Assembly (NCBI GenBank): GCA_002900995.3
Contig: CM035315.1
Span: 2,387,826 to 2,451,825 of the forward strand
Direction of reading: 5' to 3'
Origin: Ganoderma boninense
Lineage: Eukaryota; Basidiomycota; Agaricomycetes; Polyporales; Polyporaceae
DNA: 64,000 nucleotides
A program made the translations under genes and the position numbers. A model generated the notes under the pieces. It did not search any database and was not told the DNA's origin. It was given only the letters and a program-made list of their open reading frames with translations. This document shows positions 35,009 to 47,380 of the stretch, piece by piece. Each line of letters starts with the position of its first letter. The first letter of the stretch is position 1.

Positions 35009-37248
35009 ATGTCCTCTCCAAAACGAACGGCATCTCCGACTCCTAACGCATCAGACACCAAGCGCATACGCCTCACCGTAAACCAGGGCGTGACCCCTGT
35101 TGACCCGGATAACGCGGCGGGGAAACGGAGCGAACTTGAACCAATTCAAGGTGGCGACATCGGGAACCTACCACCCGCTCCTCCTGGTGCGGCGCTCCTA
35201 GAGGCTGCGAGCGCGGTACCCGCGCGACTTTTGAAGGCCGAAGGAGAAGGAGAGGGTGGGGATGATAGTGGGGACGTGTCGATGGCGGAAGGTGGGGACG
35301 CGGCGGACGAGGAGGCGGAGTCTGGGGATGAGAATGACGAGGAGGATCCCGCCCAGCTCGAGGCTACGCGACTACGACTCGAGGAGCAAGCCCGCAAGTA
35401 TCTCGCTGCCCAGACGCACGAGGTCATCATCCCTTCATATGCGGCTTGGTTCGACATGTCCAAAATTCACCCCGTCGAACGCAGGGCGCTGCCCGAGTTC
35501 TTCAACTCCCGACACAGGTCGAAGACCCCCGCAATTTACAAGGACTACCGCGACTTCATGATCAACACGTACCGTTTGAGGCCCTCCGAATACCTCACAG
35601 TGACCGCATGTCGACGGAATCTGGCTGGGGACGTCTGCGCGATTATGCGCGTCCACGCGTTCCTCGAGCAATGGGGACTTATCAACTACCAGGTGTGTTC
35701 GGACGCTACTCTTCTACATGTATGCGAGCATATAACCTGGCTGGCTTTTAGATTGACCCGGACCAACGACCGGCTGCCTTAGCACCCCCCTTCACCGGTC
35801 ACTTCCGCGTCATCCTCGACACACCGCGCGGTCTGCAGTCCCTCCACCCTGGCACTCGTCCAAAGCCAGAGTCACAAGCCGCGTCTGGTGTTAACGGTGC
35901 CGTCAAGTCGAGCTCCACGCCTACCCCCGCTTCTCTCGAGCTCCGGTCATCCATATACCAGACATCCGCCAAGTCCTCGCGCCCCGTGTCCTCCACAGAA
36001 GCCGCCCAGCTCGCAAATGGCGCCTCGTCTACGCCGAACGGCATATCCGGAGACAACCCTGCGACTATCAAGTACCAGTGCGATACGTGCGGCGTAGACT
36101 GCACCCCCGTACGCTATCACTCTCTCAAGACCAAGAACTTCGAACTCTGCCCGCCATGTTACCTCGACGGCCGGTTCCCCTCGAACATGTTCAGCGGGGA
36201 CTTTGTCAAATTGACCTCCGCAACCGGCACAAATGGCGTGCACCAGGTCGCGGGGGGCGGTGCAGATGACGACTGGACGGACCAGGAGATCCTGTTGTTG
36301 TTGGAGGGCGTCGAGCTGTTCGATGACGACTGGTCCGCGATCGAGGAGCACGTCGGAACTCGTTCCGCGCAACAATGCATCCGGAAGTTCCTCCAACTAC
36401 CCATCGAAGACCCCTATATCGCCGCGGAGGGAGACATGGGACCTCTTCGTTTCGCGCGCGTGCCGTTCGAGCAAGCAGACAATCCTGTCATGAGCGTCGT
36501 TGCGTTCCTTGCCGGCGTCGTCAGCCCAGGGGTTGCAGCCGAGGCCGCGAAAACCGCGCTGCACGAGCTGACGGACGGCGACAAGAAGGACACGGAGAGA
36601 GGAGAGAAAGAGGGCGAGGAGAAGGCCGCGGGCGGTGATGAGAAAAAGGACGAGGAGAAGATGATGGAGGACCAGCCGCACGGCGCCGGCGAGAAGCCAG
36701 AGGAGGGTCTTGCTTCGTCGGACGCGCGGCCAGACGAGATGCAGGTCGACGCTGTGGCCGTCGGCGATGCCGTTGCCCAAAAAGCAGCCAAGACAATCCC
36801 GCACTCGCGCGTCGTCCGTGCTGCCGAGCTCGCGCTCAAGTCAGCGTCCAAGGCCGCCGGCGCGCTTGCTGACGCCGAGGATAACCAGATCCGGTCGACA
36901 CTCGCTTCGCTGATCAAGCTGACGCTCACGAAGCTCGAGCTGAAGACGGCGCAGTTCGAAGAACTCGAGGAGCTCCTCGAGGACGAGCGCAAGAGCCTGG
37001 AGAGCGCACGCACCGCCCTTGTCAGCGAGCGCGCGAACCTCAAGCGCATGCTCGACCATGTCAAGACCGAGCTCGCGAAACACAGCCAGAACCCTGGTCC
37101 CGGCCTCGCGGCTGCGGCCAACTTGGCGCAGGCTGCGCTCGTTAGCAGCAGTCAGGGCACGCGTGTTATGGAGGTGCAGGGCGGTGCGCCGATGGAAGGC
37201 GACATGGGACCTCTGGGTGAGGGGGCGAGCGTTGTGCCGCTGGGCTGA
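35009..37248 (+). CDS. SWI/SNF-RSC core subunit Swi3/Rsc8 (SMARCC type)
   Basis: Scaffold subunit of SWI/SNF-class chromatin remodellers. The N-terminus [20 protein letters not shown] is followed by an acidic stretch. The SWIRM domain is at about residues 140-235: [60 protein letters not shown] and [15 protein letters not shown]. One intron (about 35692-35752) leads to [23 protein letters not shown]-like zinc segment has [11 protein letters not shown] and [15 protein letters not shown]. The SANT domain reads [20 protein letters not shown] and [21 protein letters not shown] Glu/Lys-rich stretch and a long coiled coil ([20 protein letters not shown]) end the protein, as expected for dimerisation. 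It ends VVPLG at 37248. The domain order is complete. Confidence 0.95.
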
Positions 37249-38060
37249 AGAGCTAGATGAATGGTGCGCTGTTCTCCCAACCTTTACATACCGATGATAT
37301 GTTTTCTCTCTTACGCATCTCGCTGTCTGATCGTTCGTATTGCTAGCGCTCCCTCTCTACTTGTAAATGATTGCTTGTCAGATTATCCATAATATGTTGT
37401 AGTGGCTATAGTTCTTTCGAGACCGCTGAGCGCAAACCACCGGCTGCGAGAGATGCAAGGGTGTTGTAAAGTCCATCTACGAGCAGGCGAAGTCCTCCAT
37501 CGAGGCAACTTGGTATGGGTTTCACGGATTTAGGACATACTCGGTGCTGATCTCCTGTCTTCCTGGTTAGTCGATAGGGTTGTGTTCCAAGTCCATCTTC
37601 CATCGTGTCGCAGGCTTGCTATTGGGCTCAGGATCTGCTTCAGTGCGTGGGCTAGAGTATTCAAACCGAACTACTGTGGCCGGTCGGATGGATGCCATGA
37701 CGTCGGCTGCAAGAGAGGGACGAACTCAATCATGTCCGGATGGGAAACGAGCTTGTAGAAGGCGGTCTCTCGTATCCCGATGCAAGACGACACCTTAAAA
37801 CTCATGCCACCACTTGCCCTGGTGACTGTGGAGGCGCACGGCTGGTGAGTGCATTCGACCGATCTGCGGCCATCGCGGCTAACGCTGCATTAGTTGGTAT
37901 ACAGCGACTACACCGTCTCCTTGCGCTGATTTTGGAGGCCGTCTATGACCGCCGTCTTAAGTTAACAGGTGCCGTAACCGCAAAGTTTGAGCGTCGCGCT
38001 CAATGACTATATATCTGTCGCACCCGGAACCCCAAGTATAGCCCCTCGTTCAACCATACC
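37249..38060. other. Intergenic region with P450 promoter
   Basis: About 810 bp between Swi3 and the next P450. TATATAT at 38008-38014 lies 47 bp before the P450 start. The rest is non-coding as far as I can see. Confidence 0.5.
38008..38014 (+). promoter_or_regulatory. TATA-like element of the second P450 gene
   Basis: TATATAT about 50 bp before the ATG at 38061. The short distance implies a very short leader or a TSS close to the ATG. Confidence 0.45.
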
Positions 38061-40143
38061 ATGGTCGCCCTCGACTCACCTTACTTTCAAGGCCTTCTCG
38101 CCGGTTTGGTCGCCTCTGTTGCACTATGGTTGTGGAAATATGGGAGTCACAGCCGTCTTCCTCTGCCTCCTGGACCAAAACCGTTACCAATCATCGGAAA
38201 CCTACTCGATATGCCTTCCGAGGACAGGGCCCGCAAATTTTGGGAAATAGGCAGGACCTATGGTACGTGCATTACGGTCAGTGGTCCTGCTTTTGCTAAT
38301 CAATCTCTTGAAGGCGACATCGTCTACTTTGATGTTTTTGGCCAGCCAGTGGTCGTCATAAACACCTATGACGCTGCTGTATCCTTGCTCGAAACCAAAT
38401 CTGCCAACACCTCTGATCGACCCCGAATAGTCATGGCAGACTTGTAAGTGTCACGGGCTGGTGTGTTTCTTTCTTATGGATCGCACTCACCGCTCTTGTA
38501 GACTTGGTTTGTCGGAACGAGTATTTGCGTTGATGGGCTACAGCCCTATTTGGCGACAGTACAGACGCACGTTCCACGAATTCTTTCAGCAGGGCGCGAT
38601 TCCGCAGTATCAGCCGACCTTTCTGCGTCAAGCGAAACGCTTCCTTCAGAGGCTTCGGAACACACCTGAAAATTTCATCGCCCATTCGCATCTGTGAGCA
38701 CCTCATTCCAATGTGAAGCTTCTGTTGACAAGGTTGGCAGGGTCATTGGGGCGTCGATAATGGAAGTTGTGTATGGGATCGAACTCACGGAAGGAGACAA
38801 ATTCTTGTCTATCGCGAAGAAGGGGGCCGAAATCTTTAGCAAGGCTTTGTCCCCCAGCCGATACCTTGTGGAGCTCTTTCCGGTCCTCGTACATCTACCC
38901 GCGTGGTTCCCTGGCGCGAAGTTCAAGCGGGATGTTGCGAAGTGGTTGCCTGATTCCAATGCCGTTCCCCGCATTGCCTATACTACGGTGAAGCACGCTA
39001 TGGTGAGGTCTGCTTTAGCGTGGCAGATGAAGTGCTTATGGACATGCCACTGGTACGTGCCTCCAGGCCCAAGGAAACGCCAAGCCGTGCATGGCAATCA
39101 CGCTGTTAGAACGAGCGGTAAACAGAGGTCTTTGTCGTCCGACGAAGACCGACTCTTCGAAGATGTCGCTGGCTTAGCTTATGGTGGTAAGTCAATCCAT
39201 CAACTTGCCTTGCAGCTCTACACTTAGCTAACCACATTTTCAGCCGGCACCGACACGGTAAGGGATCGAGCGATCATTAGCCCATTATCCTTTGTCTCAC
39301 CTTATTTCGCATTCTTCCAGAGCTACGCGTACCTCACCACGTTCTTCCTTGCCATGACCATTCACCCAGACGTCCGAAGGCGAGGCCAAGCAGAATTGGA
39401 TGCCATCGTTGGACCCGACCGCCTCCCCGCGTTCTCCGACCGACAGTCCTTGCCGTATGTCGCTGCGATCGTGAAAGAATGCCTCCGCTGGCACAGTGTT
39501 CTGCCGCTCGGCCTGCCCCATCGGGCTATCCACGAGGACGAGTACAAAGGGTGGCGTATACCTGCAGGGACGGTCCTTCTCTCCAATGCCTGGTAAGTAC
39601 TTTGTTTTGGAGCCCGAAAACTAAACAAGGTGGTTATCTCCTGTTGCAGGGCGATGTCCCGCGACGCCGCCATGTACCCGGATCCGGACAAGTTCACACC
39701 CGAAAGGTTCCTCAAGGACGGGGTGATCGATCCGAGTGTCCGGGACCCACTCAAGTACCAGCTCGGTTTCGGTCGTCGGTGAGTGCATCCGTCCGTGCGA
39801 GAATCGGACGTGGCGCATCTTCTGACGGCGTTCGTCAAAAGGATTTGTCCGGGGCTGCACTTCTCATCCGAAGCCCTCTTCATCTTCATTGCTTCCGTCC
39901 TCCACGTGTTTGACATCCTGCCGCCTCTCGGCGACGACGGCCAGCCCGTCCTGCCGGACCCTGTCTTTTCCGTAGGGGATACCATGTCGTGAGTGTCTCG
40001 GCTCAATGGAGATTATACCTCGAGCTCACTTGGTCGTTGATTTCGATACTAGACACCCTGAGCCTTTTGCGTGTAGGATCCTACCACGCTCTGCCGATGC
40101 GGAGGCTCTGATAACGCAGTTGCACAAGGAGGACGATGCGTGA
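38061..40143 (+). CDS. Cytochrome P450 (OrdA/CYP64-like, basidiomycete type)
   Basis: Endoplasmic-reticulum P450 monooxygenase. The N-terminal anchor FQGLLAGLVASVALWLWKYG is followed by the hinge LPLPPGPKPLPIIGNLLDMP. Then DIVYFDVFGQPVVVINTYDA, SDRPRIVMADLLGL, MGYSPIWRQYRRTFHEFF (helix C WxxxR) and ASIMEVVYGIELTEGDKFLS. The I-helix AGTDT is encoded by a 14-nt exon at 39244-39257, joined to SYAYLTTFFLAMTIHPDVRR. ECLRW holds ExxR. DPDKFTPERFL is the PERF motif. The haem loop GFGRR|ICPGLHFSSEALF is split by an intron. The end is ITQLHKEDDA at 40143. There are about nine exons. In the I-helix the usual second Thr/Ser (DTT/DTS) is preserved as DTS only through the splice junction. Substrate not known. 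Confidence 0.93.
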
Positions 40144-40471
40144 TCCTGTACCAGGCAGCATTTAGCTATGGTTACGGTCTTCTTACGTCTGCCCATCGCA
40201 TCAGAATGTACGCGCTCAAGTTTGAATAGCTTTTAATAACTGCCTCTCGGCGCAGCAAGAACTACAGGAGGGCTCATTTGTCGATGGCACCGCTCAGCGG
40301 GGCTGTGAATGAGCAAAGAACTACAGTCGATATGGCACAAGAGGTCTCGTACGGTAAGGAGTCCTATGCCATGAATTGACCGCTAGAGTTTTACACCACG
40401 TCAGCCACGAGACCACAGGGGACGCGATCCTTGTCCACACACATTGGCCATCATGCTTCAGCACTTGTTCC
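40144..40471. other. Short gap between convergent genes
   Basis: About 330 bp between the stop codons of the P450 and of the minus-strand DUF6533 gene; it should hold both 3' UTRs. No other feature is seen. Confidence 0.5.
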
Positions 40472-42334
40472 CTATGCCACAGATATCTCTGCAGCGGTGC
40501 TCGTCTCGTCCTCATCCTCGTCTCCGTGGTGGAGGAACTCTTGGTCATGCAAGCCTCCTTGCCAAGTCGACTGAGTACGCAATGCGTCGTCATCCTTGCA
40601 ATCGACGAAGCAGAGGGGCCCGGGTACCTGCGATCCCATAGGTGCGATGAACGCGGGGAGTGTCCCATAGCCGGTGCGAGAGCCTGCCGCGAAGTCCAGG
40701 GAGATGTCCGCGGATGGTGATGAGGGAGTGGTTCCTGTCACATCGGCTTGGCGCAGGTCGAAAATGAAATGACAGATGAGGACCGCGTTCAGCCTTACAT
40801 GATGATAGCTCAGCACAGAAAAAAAATTCGGAGGACGAGCGATCGACGTACGGATCGGTCACGATGGTGGCGAAGTTGTTGACGGCGACGCCGAATGGGG
40901 CCTAGCACGAAGGGATGAGAAAGACTGGGGTAGGAAAATAGAGCGATTGAGAACTTGAACACTTGCCTCGTCGAGGATCATATCGAGGACGTTCAGGATG
41001 GTCGTGACACTATCATTGGCGTGAGCGTCGGAGCAGCAGCAGAAGGTACTTGTGGGACCGACATAAAGTACACGCTCCCTATGCCATGCACGATTGCGAC
41101 TCAGAGGTCGTCGGTGTAGGAAATTCGTGCATGATGTGTACGCACCATTGTGCAACATAACCCCCATAAGCGACGGGCCCTTCATTATCCTACTTTGCGC
41201 CCGATATGTTGTGTACGTATTGCGCCACGTTGTGAAGAGGACCACAAGATCCCCTACGATATAGCAGATCCTCGCCGCGACAGATACTGCACTAACATAT
41301 GTAAGTGACCCACCCTGCCTATGAATGCAAAATACTTGTTACCCACGACTGAGGGTCGACGCCGCAAATCATTCATGCAACTTCAAATAGTGAATATACA
41401 CTAGGAAATTCCGAAGGTTCTTACCGAGTCGCCATCACTTGTGATATTACAGGATGGGCGGGACTACAGTTGAAAGGCTTCGGTAGAACGGCTAGTGTAG
41501 CCATCGCATTTATCACCTAATTTAAATACGACACTGAGGATATGGACTCCGAATAAATGGGAGTTGGAGTGGAGCACATACCGCTATAGCGAATCCAGGT
41601 ACAAATAGGATGAGGAATGTAGATATTGCTAATGCTATCCTCATGTTGTTTGACCATAGGGCGTAAATGCGGATAGCTGAGAAGGCTTGGTGATGATTCC
41701 AATCTCCTCGTAAGTGATTCAAAGTGGTGACAAGAGCCAGATCAGAGGTACTTACTAGCGGGGGAGAGGGTGTACAGTATACTCGCCATTAATATGAGGT
41801 AGCCATTAATCCGACAACTGCAAGCAAAGCTCTTCAAACACGCAAAGGGACAGAGTTGCCACAAGAGAAAGTCAGAGGCTACATACTTCTAATTCCAATT
41901 AGCCATTCGCATTGTGGTGACTTGAAGTGGCGGTAACTCACTGTCTCGGAAATGGGAAATATGGTCTGTGCTGAAAGACCAGCCTGAATTATAGGCACGT
42001 AGCGACTGAGTCCGTAGAGCAGTCCTGCGGAACTGAATTTCCAGCCGTTTCTAACACCCAAGAAGCAACGAATCTCTTGGTCCAAGTTGATGAGCCAGTC
42101 ATAGACTAGGAAGGCTGTATGAATGAGAGAAGTCTGTGAGGTTAGCGATCTTTCGTCACTCGTGTGGCAAAGGCATATGAACATACCGACTGTCACAAGG
42201 ATGAAGAAGCTGGATGTTTGTCTTGTTCATATTTAGGACAAAAATTGGTGAGCGCCGTTGCGCAAGGCGTCCGTATCGAGTACTTACAAAGTCGACACGG
42301 CATCGATAAGGGGCGTGACGTTTTGCGAGGACAT
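40472..42334 (-). CDS. DUF6533 multi-pass membrane protein 2
   Basis: Second DUF6533-family membrane protein. The first exon MSSQNVTPLIDAVSTL (42334) is joined by an intron to QTSSFFILVTVAFLVYDWLI, then NLDQEIRCFLGVRNGW, LLYGLSRYVPIIQAGLSAQT, a membrane exon with LRIYALWSNN-type residues (about 41680-41640), VVLFTTWRNTYTTYRAQSRI and MKGPSLMGVMLHNG. The exon at about 40990-40930 gives TTILNVLDMILDE. The end is FNNFATIVTDP-type sequence, then LNAVLICHFIFDLRQADVTG and an acidic tail ending TSTAAEISVA at 40472. Intron positions match the paralogue at 51049-52894, including the tail exon ending in ...GTCG. The two proteins are clearly recent duplicates in opposite orientation. Function is unknown. 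Confidence 0.8.
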
Positions 42335-43568
42335 GGTGCCACCGGAGACGGTGTTCGCCTAGCCAGGAGGTGAGAGGTGAGGGGTTAAATGTTCCGAGGG
42401 ATATCCGAGGAGGGTTTAAAAGGTCTAGGATACCAAGATTTTCGAATCAGCGATGTGACAACATGTGGTCTCGGCGGTCTGATGAGGAAGGTAAGAATAG
42501 GGATGGTGAGGGTGCTGCTGCAGAGATAGGGCGCTGTCCATGCCTCCGTCATAGGACTGTAGACATTTGTGAGTAGGCAACAGATGAGAAATCGTAAGAA
42601 GGCCACCGTTTGAATGGGATATCTGTACGCGTGGGAGGTCAGTGCCTGTGTCTCAGGGCCAGGACATGAGGTACGGAGCGTACCCAGCTCAACCTCCCGC
42701 CCCATCTCCATGCTGACCCATCATTCCACAATGCTGCCCATAGTGAGATGGTCACTCGGCGACTGGTGGCCAGAAGCAGCGGTCAAAACACGAGAGAAGA
42801 CCATGGGCGCGACCAGTAGATCTAGAGGATAAGCATGCTTGTATATGTCCCCTGGACCCAGAACGATGGATTCAGGGGACATAACAGTTTGGAAACTCTG
42901 ATTTGATGCCGTAGCAAACGATGCAACGAAGGGCCAACGTGAAGCAAGTAGAACCCAGAGGACAATTCACAGACTCGAGTCCTAGAACCAGTACGTACTA
43001 TCCGCGCTTACTAGGTTCTGTATATGGCCGGCTGAATACACAGTGTTAGTGAAGATCCGCTTAGCATGCTCTGAGGGTTCAACTGAAGCAGAGTAGAATT
43101 CGGGTTGCTTTGAGTACATGTGGGTTTGGAATAAGTTGCCATCGCAGACCTTGGGCGGACTCGGCGCATTCGTTCTTTTCTCTAGCACAGCCTGTCGGAA
43201 CCAAGTTCGAACCCCGGTCACGCCAATTGTTGGCCTTGACTTCTACGCAGCAAGTAACCGAAGAACGTTCATGGTATAGTATACATACATTTGAGAAAAT
43301 AGCAAGATGGCACAAAATATAGGACTAGGACTAGTACAAAACAAAATCTTACAACAGCGAAGAGCATCAAATAAACGGTCTCGCGTCCACCAGCGACCCC
43401 GGGCCCGCATCTACACATACACATACATGTACATGCACGCTTTAAAACCTCTACGAGTCCGAACTCGTTGGCCTGAGTGGGTCTCTGTCTCTGTAAATCC
43501 GCGCCATACTTATAGATATATATGTATATTCAAGACTCAAGACCTCGACGAAAACCTTACACTCACTT
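42335..43568. other. Intergenic region
   Basis: About 1.2 kb with no recognised gene. It contains CA/TA-rich tracts near 43410-43440 and 43510-43530, and a tRNA-like T-loop sequence near 43205 that does not fold into a tRNA. TTTAAA-type AT steps near 42415 could belong to the DUF6533 promoter. Confidence 0.45.
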
Positions 43569-45517
43569 TCACACCCCGGCGACCCACTCCTCGATCTGCG
43601 CCCACACCCCGTCCCTGACGCGCTCGTCCCACCACTTCATCTGCAGCACGTCGTGCGGCGCGTCCTTGACCCAGATCGCCCGCACCTCCGTCCCGTCCCG
43701 CTCCATCGCGCCCACCAGCTTCGCCACCTCCCGCTCCAGCCGCTCCGCGTCCCCGAGCACCACGCACGTCCTCGCGAACTCGCTGAACAGACTCAGCCCC
43801 CGCGGTGACGCGATCACCGGCTGCGCCAACGACGTCGGGCTCCGCCCCGCCCCTGATCCGTCCGCATCTGCCTCCGCACCGTCGCCCGAACCCGAGCCCG
43901 AGCCAGAGTTGGAGGAGTCGGGGCTGGCGTTCACGTTCATCGCTGGGGCCCGGGCCCGACGAAGAACGGGCCGAGGCTCGTGCTCGTGTCCGTGCGCGAG
44001 GCCAGAGGCAGGGGCGTCGCGGGCGCGGAGACCATCGTCCGCAGGAACTCGCGGTGGCCGTCGTCGTCGAGCTGCGCGATGGTGAGGTCCGCGACGCTCG
44101 ACGCGAACGCGTCACCGTAGAACGTGGTGAGGACGCGCATCGACGCGGGGCTCACGTACGGGCTGTGCATCGTCTCCAGCAGATTGTGGCCGAGGAACGT
44201 GCGTTGCAGCAGGGCGCGGGGCTCGGGCGTGTCGACGAGGTAGTCGGTGCTCGCGTGCGGGCGGGGTATATATGACGAAGGGGTCTCGGGGAAGGCATGC
44301 GCTGCAAGACCGTCAGCTCAATCTCGGACGGGAACGGGAACGGGAACGCCGGCCGCTCACTCACATGGATCACAAGATGGCGACAGAAGAAGCAGGCCGT
44401 CTGGAGGCGGCAGAACACCTTCGTCGCGTATCCAGCGTGCGAGCGCAAGGACGAGGTTCCCGCCGGCGCTGTCGCCAATGAGGATAATTTTGCACCCTAC
44501 ATGTGCGGCTGCCTCCGAAACCCGTGCATGGATTTCTTCGTTCTCCTTCCGGTGCTTAGCTCGCTCGCGGGACCTTCCGTCCACGTCTAGAAAGTCTAGG
44601 TCGCCATTCTGACACATGGAATCCCCATTGATCCACGTTTGCGAGCTGAACACCCTCTTTCCTGCTGGACGTCGGTCACACCGATGATGGCGGTGGACTA
44701 AATGCGCGTATACAGTAGCTGCATCTTGAACGGCGGCGGGGAAAGGTGCGTGTTGGAGGAGTCGGTACTCAACGGAGTAGATCTCCTTAAATGCTCCATC
44801 CTGTGCAGAAAATGATGAAGGAAACCCAAGCAGGTCAGCAATAAAACACACACACCTTGATGAGTCGCGCCGGGATTTGGGAGGTGGGTGCCGACTCGTG
44901 TGCCGACATGTGACAGTATCCACCGCCATGCATAAAGATACCAATCACAGGCACCTCCCCCGCAGACGCCTCGAAGTCCATGAAACCATCTGGCGATGGC
45001 GGAGAGGAGGAAGAGTCTGAGCCTGACTCGTTGCAGAGGACTGTATGCGCGGGCGGGGGGAAGTGGTGAATAGGTCTTGCACAGAGAGGTGAGCAGCGGA
45101 TTACTCACACGTCGGCCTTTCCTTCGGCCACACAAAGCACCCCACCCGCCGGAACGGGACCTGGGGGTCCGCGATGATTCCCGTGCGGAGCTCCTGGGGC
45201 ATAGGGTCGACCCACTCGAACCTTGTGTGCTTGAGGCTGCGTTCGCTACACTCCTTCTCGGGGTCGCGTGTGCCCCATGTAACCCCAGCGAGCTCCGTGA
45301 CCTTGTATATGCGCCTTGTAAAATTGACAGCGAGGATACACTTGATGGTCCAGGACGGTCGTGGCCGGTGGCGGCGTGGCATGATAGAGTAGTATGTTGC
45401 CCACCAGACACACATCACGATAGACGTGAATAACCTTTGGAAGACGTAGATGGCCTTCAGAGGTTGCTTGGCGTAGGGCATGTCCGCCTGGTAGGGATGC
45501 TTCCTGGACCGGGGCAT
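43569..45517 (-). CDS. Alpha/beta hydrolase of the hormone-sensitive-lipase group (frame break near 43945)
   Basis: Esterase/acetyl-hydrolase of the alpha/beta hydrolase fold-3 type. The N-terminus (45517) has a membrane-like segment (LFTSIVMCVWWATYYSIM), suggesting membrane anchoring. The oxyanion motif is GIFMHGGGYCHMSAH (about 44930) and the nucleophile elbow is LIGDSAGGNLVLALARW (about 44460). After a further exon (SPYVSPASMRVLTTFYGDAF), the C-terminal part gives FARTCVVLGDAERLEREVAK with the acid and IWVKDAPHDVLQMKWWDE with the catalytic His, ending EEWVAGV at 43569. Between the two halves the frame changes by one base around a G4 run at 43945-43948: upstream reads FFVGPGPQR then stop, downstream MNVNASPDSSNSGSG is in another frame. 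A missing base or a splice event I cannot see would explain it. Confidence 0.85.
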
Positions 45518-45932
45518 GATAGTGGACTTCTAGGTTGCTGGAGGGGGAATAAGGAGCGTCGTATGTCGTGCTCGTAGGGTCGGTGAACGTGCAGGTATCA
45601 AGCGAGCAGAGGGAGCAGCCGGTGTGGGCATGGCGCCACAAGCAAGAAATAATCCTGCTGAAGAGTTGGGGTCGCCCTCTGCGACTGACGTCATCGCCGT
45701 CCGTTTTCTGCGGAGTCGCAAACATGCACAAACATGCCGGCCACAGGCGCCCGTACTTCTTTGTGTCGATCGACGGCACAACAACTGGCGCCCATCGACA
45801 TGGTTCTCCGGGTTCGCCGCGACAGCTTCTCTGATCCCGCGCGGGCGAGGGACATGGAAGCTATATAACCGGACAGCCTCTCTCATCCCATTTCCATGTA
45901 CCCGCCTCCGTACTCCCATCGACCTTGACGGT
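45518..45932. other. Divergent promoter between hydrolase and DUF1295 genes
   Basis: About 415 bp between the start codons of two divergent genes. TATATAA at 45862-45868 points to the plus-strand gene. Nothing else stands out. Confidence 0.5.
45862..45868 (+). promoter_or_regulatory. TATA box of the DUF1295 gene
   Basis: TATATAA 65-71 bp before the ATG at 45933, in the divergent promoter region. Confidence 0.55.
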
Positions 45933-47380
45933 ATGGGTTCCCCAGCACACGTTCTTGACGGCTACTACCTTGCCATAACCATCCTGGTTACCGTGGGTTA
46001 CCAGCTCTCGGGGTTTGCCATTGCTTGGACTTTGCAGGTATGCCGAAGAATCTCGGCGTATGCTGTGGTTATTTTATGTATCCCATGACTGACGGCCCTC
46101 TTTGCCTAGTTCGACAAGATCACCGACTTCACTGGGGGCTCCAACTTTTTCATCCTTGGTACGACGCTGAATGCGTGGACCAGTCACGATGGCCGATAGG
46201 GCTTACGTGAAACCATTCTTAGCACTTCTTACTCTCTTGCTTGGCCAAGAGTTCAATGCTAGGAACATACTCGCAAGCGTCTTCGTCATGGTCTGGGCGA
46301 CCCGCCTCGCAGGTATGTGCTCTCGCTGGCGCCGTGATGTGAGCTTGTTACCAATGTCTATTACCAGGCTTCCTCTTGTTCCGCGTCTTGAAGACCGGAA
46401 GGGATACGAGGTTTGACGACATCAGATCTCACTTCTTCAAGTTCCTCGGCTTTTGGGTCGGTGAGTCTGCGAACCCACGCAATAAAATTTGATTTTATTT
46501 TTATTCACCGACTATATGCAGGTCAAATATTATGGGTCTGGACCGTCTCCCTCCCCGTCATCATCTTGAACTCCCCGAAGGTCACAGACGGACAGGCTCC
46601 CAGCTTCGGCCAGGCTAGCGATGTCCTCGGCATCATCATCTGGGTCGTCGGCTGGTCGATCGAGTCCGTCGCGGATTTGCAGAAATTCCGGTACAAATCG
46701 ACCCGTCCGCCAAAGGAGAAGCCTATTGACGTCAGTGTTTCTCGGCGTGCACGGACATACATACATGCTGACTGTATATGCGTAGGTTGGCTTGTGGGCC
46801 TGGTCCCGCCACCCTCCATACTTCGGCGAGTGAGTGAACCGATTGGTCGTATCGCATGCTGCGCACTTTGCTAATCGAATTGCATTCGCGCAGGATTCTG
46901 TGCTGGTGGGGCATCTGGACGCTCTCGATCGCTCCCGCGCTCGGCGGGACCCACAGCTCCGCCGCCCGGTCCGCGCTCCTCGGGTCGCTCGTCTCGCCGT
47001 TGTTCACCATGGTGTACGTGCTCGCCTCCTAAACTATCCACACACAATTCATCAACACACCGTGCACTATGCGCCCCGATTGCTGACCTTTTGACTACGC
47101 CAGGCTGCTGCTGTTCGGCTCGGGAGTGCCTACCGCGGAGAAACCCGTCGCACAGCGGTTCTACAAGATGGCGTACCCGGACGACGAGTCGGAGTCGGGG
47201 AATGATTTCGGGGAGCGGCAGCCCGCCAACGCTGCGTGGGCCAACTACCAGGCGTACCGCGCACAGACGTCCATCCTCTTCCCTCTCCCTCCGGCTTTCT
47301 ATCGCGCCTTGCCTCTGTCGCTGAAGCGGACGTTCTTGTTTGAGTTGCCGATATACGAGTGGTCTCCTGGAGCTAAATAG
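45933..47380 (+). CDS. DUF1295 / steroid 5-alpha-reductase-like membrane protein
   Basis: Multi-pass membrane protein of the DUF1295 family, related to the C-terminal catalytic part of steroid 5-alpha-reductases and isoprenylcysteine methyltransferases. Exons give LDGYYLAITILVTVGYQLSG, FDKITDFTGGSNFFILALLT, ARNILASVFVMVWATRLAGF, LKTGRDTRFDDIRSHFFKFL, then GQILWVWTVSLPVIILNSPK and VVGWSIESVADLQKFRYKST. The motif GLWAWSRHPPYFGE followed by ILCWWGIWTLSIAPAL is the conserved cofactor/substrate site (SRHPxYFGE). Further: QANTSILFPLPPAFYRALPL-type tail ending FELPIYEWSPGAK at 47380. Six or seven exons. The likely cofactor is NADPH, but the substrate is unknown. Confidence 0.92.

Noticed and set aside
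43185..43230. tRNA-like T-loop sequence GTTCGAAC next to CCCCGGTCACGCC
   Set aside because: The T-stem does not pair on either strand and no D or anticodon arm is seen at the right distance.
43400..43440. CA/TA-rich microsatellite-like tract
   Set aside because: Too short and irregular to list as a repeat feature; ordinary for intergenic DNA.
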